Shown one piece after another: positions 5,795 to 5,888 of a stretch of 5,888 nucleotides of DNA. The notes under the pieces were generated by a model that did not search any database, was not told where the DNA came from, and saw only the letters and a program-made list of their open reading frames with translations. A program made the translations under genes and the position numbers. The stretch is from Desulfobulbaceae bacterium (GTDB taxonomy: Bacteria; Desulfobacterota; Desulfobulbia; Desulfobulbales; SURF-16), in the NCBI GenBank assembly GCA_024763495.1, contig JANTFJ010000176.1:1-5888 (forward strand). Reading direction: 5' to 3'. Numbering within the stretch: position 1 is the first letter of the stretch; each line of letters begins with the position of its first letter.

Positions 5795-5888
5795 AGATAG
5801 CGATCAATAAACCACACCTTGACTTTTGAGAAGGCACGGCCTGTAAGCGTTTCAGGGATGCCGCCATGTGCCCGTTTCAACGCTCGCG
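5795..5888 (-). repeat. 94-bp inverted repeat, right copy
   Basis: This is the perfect reverse complement of 3-96. It starts 27 bp after the cobO stop and runs to the window end. Like the left copy it lies at the 3' end of a transcription unit and is oriented against it. On the minus strand the same reading frame as in the left copy is open, but beyond the repeat boundary the protein sequence differs. The conserved unit therefore ends at the junction, near the tetranucleotide tatc. Confidence 0.97.

Noticed and set aside
5566..5880. 104-codon minus-strand frame running from the right repeat through cobO
   Set aside because: Only its first 28 or so codons lie in the repeat. The remainder is antisense to the conserved CobO C-terminus, so a real 104-residue protein is unlikely.
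1..5888. Linear plasmid or phage with terminal inverted repeats, or a composite transposon
   Set aside because: There is no replication, terminal-protein, transposase, integrase or virion gene, and all genes are chromosomal types. The repeat is cut by the window edges, so contig breakage in a dispersed repeat is simpler. Long reads could reopen this.
1..5888. CRISPR array, tRNA, rRNA or riboswitch
   Set aside because: No regularly spaced repeats, tRNA cloverleaf signatures or rRNA stretches were seen. The region before cobO is only 3 bp, leaving no room for a cobalamin riboswitch, and the operon leader shows no B12-box-like sequence.

Overview
This 5.9-kb window carries six full-length chromosomal genes in two divergent transcription units. 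Both ends of the window are bounded by copies of the same 94-bp sequence in inverted orientation. The gene content suggests an anaerobic or facultative Gram-negative bacterium, most likely from the Desulfobacterota (former deltaproteobacteria). This is inferred from the dihaem b558-type SdhC, a cobalamin adenosyltransferase, a radical SAM enzyme with extra C-terminal cysteines, and roughly balanced GC with AT-rich promoters. No rRNA or other marker gene confirms it.

Leftward unit (minus strand, read from 2376 down to 188): a TadA-like zinc nucleoside deaminase, a radical SAM enzyme with a C-terminal cysteine-rich (SPASM/twitch-like) part, and sdhC, the membrane cytochrome b anchor of succinate dehydrogenase/fumarate reductase. 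Gaps are 6 and 17 bp, so this is one operon. The flavoprotein (A) and iron-sulfur (B) subunits that normally follow sdhC are not in the window. The repeat begins about 90 bp after the sdhC stop.

Centre (2377-2506): an AT-rich divergent control region. It holds a good sigma70-type promoter for the leftward unit, weaker overlapping candidates for the rightward unit, and two 8-bp direct repeats spaced 31 bp apart.

Rightward unit (plus strand, 2507 to 5767): a nine-residue mini-ORF with the only strong Shine-Dalgarno of the unit, then a J-domain protein with four 28-29-residue MshEN/GspE-N-like repeats, then a polytopic M48 metalloprotease with C-terminal TPRs, then cobO (ATP:corrinoid adenosyltransferase). 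The mini-ORF and all three genes lie in one reading frame, separated only by a stop codon plus 3-6 nt, and the three genes lack strong ribosome binding sites. This points to translational coupling or reinitiation from the leader.

The J-protein and protease together look like a membrane or envelope proteostasis module. CobO and SdhC are ordinary metabolic genes beside them. The repeat at both ends is probably a dispersed genomic element at which a contig was broken, rather than true termini of a replicon. The strongest candidates for something undescribed are the J-domain/MshEN-repeat protein and its in-frame leader peptide.
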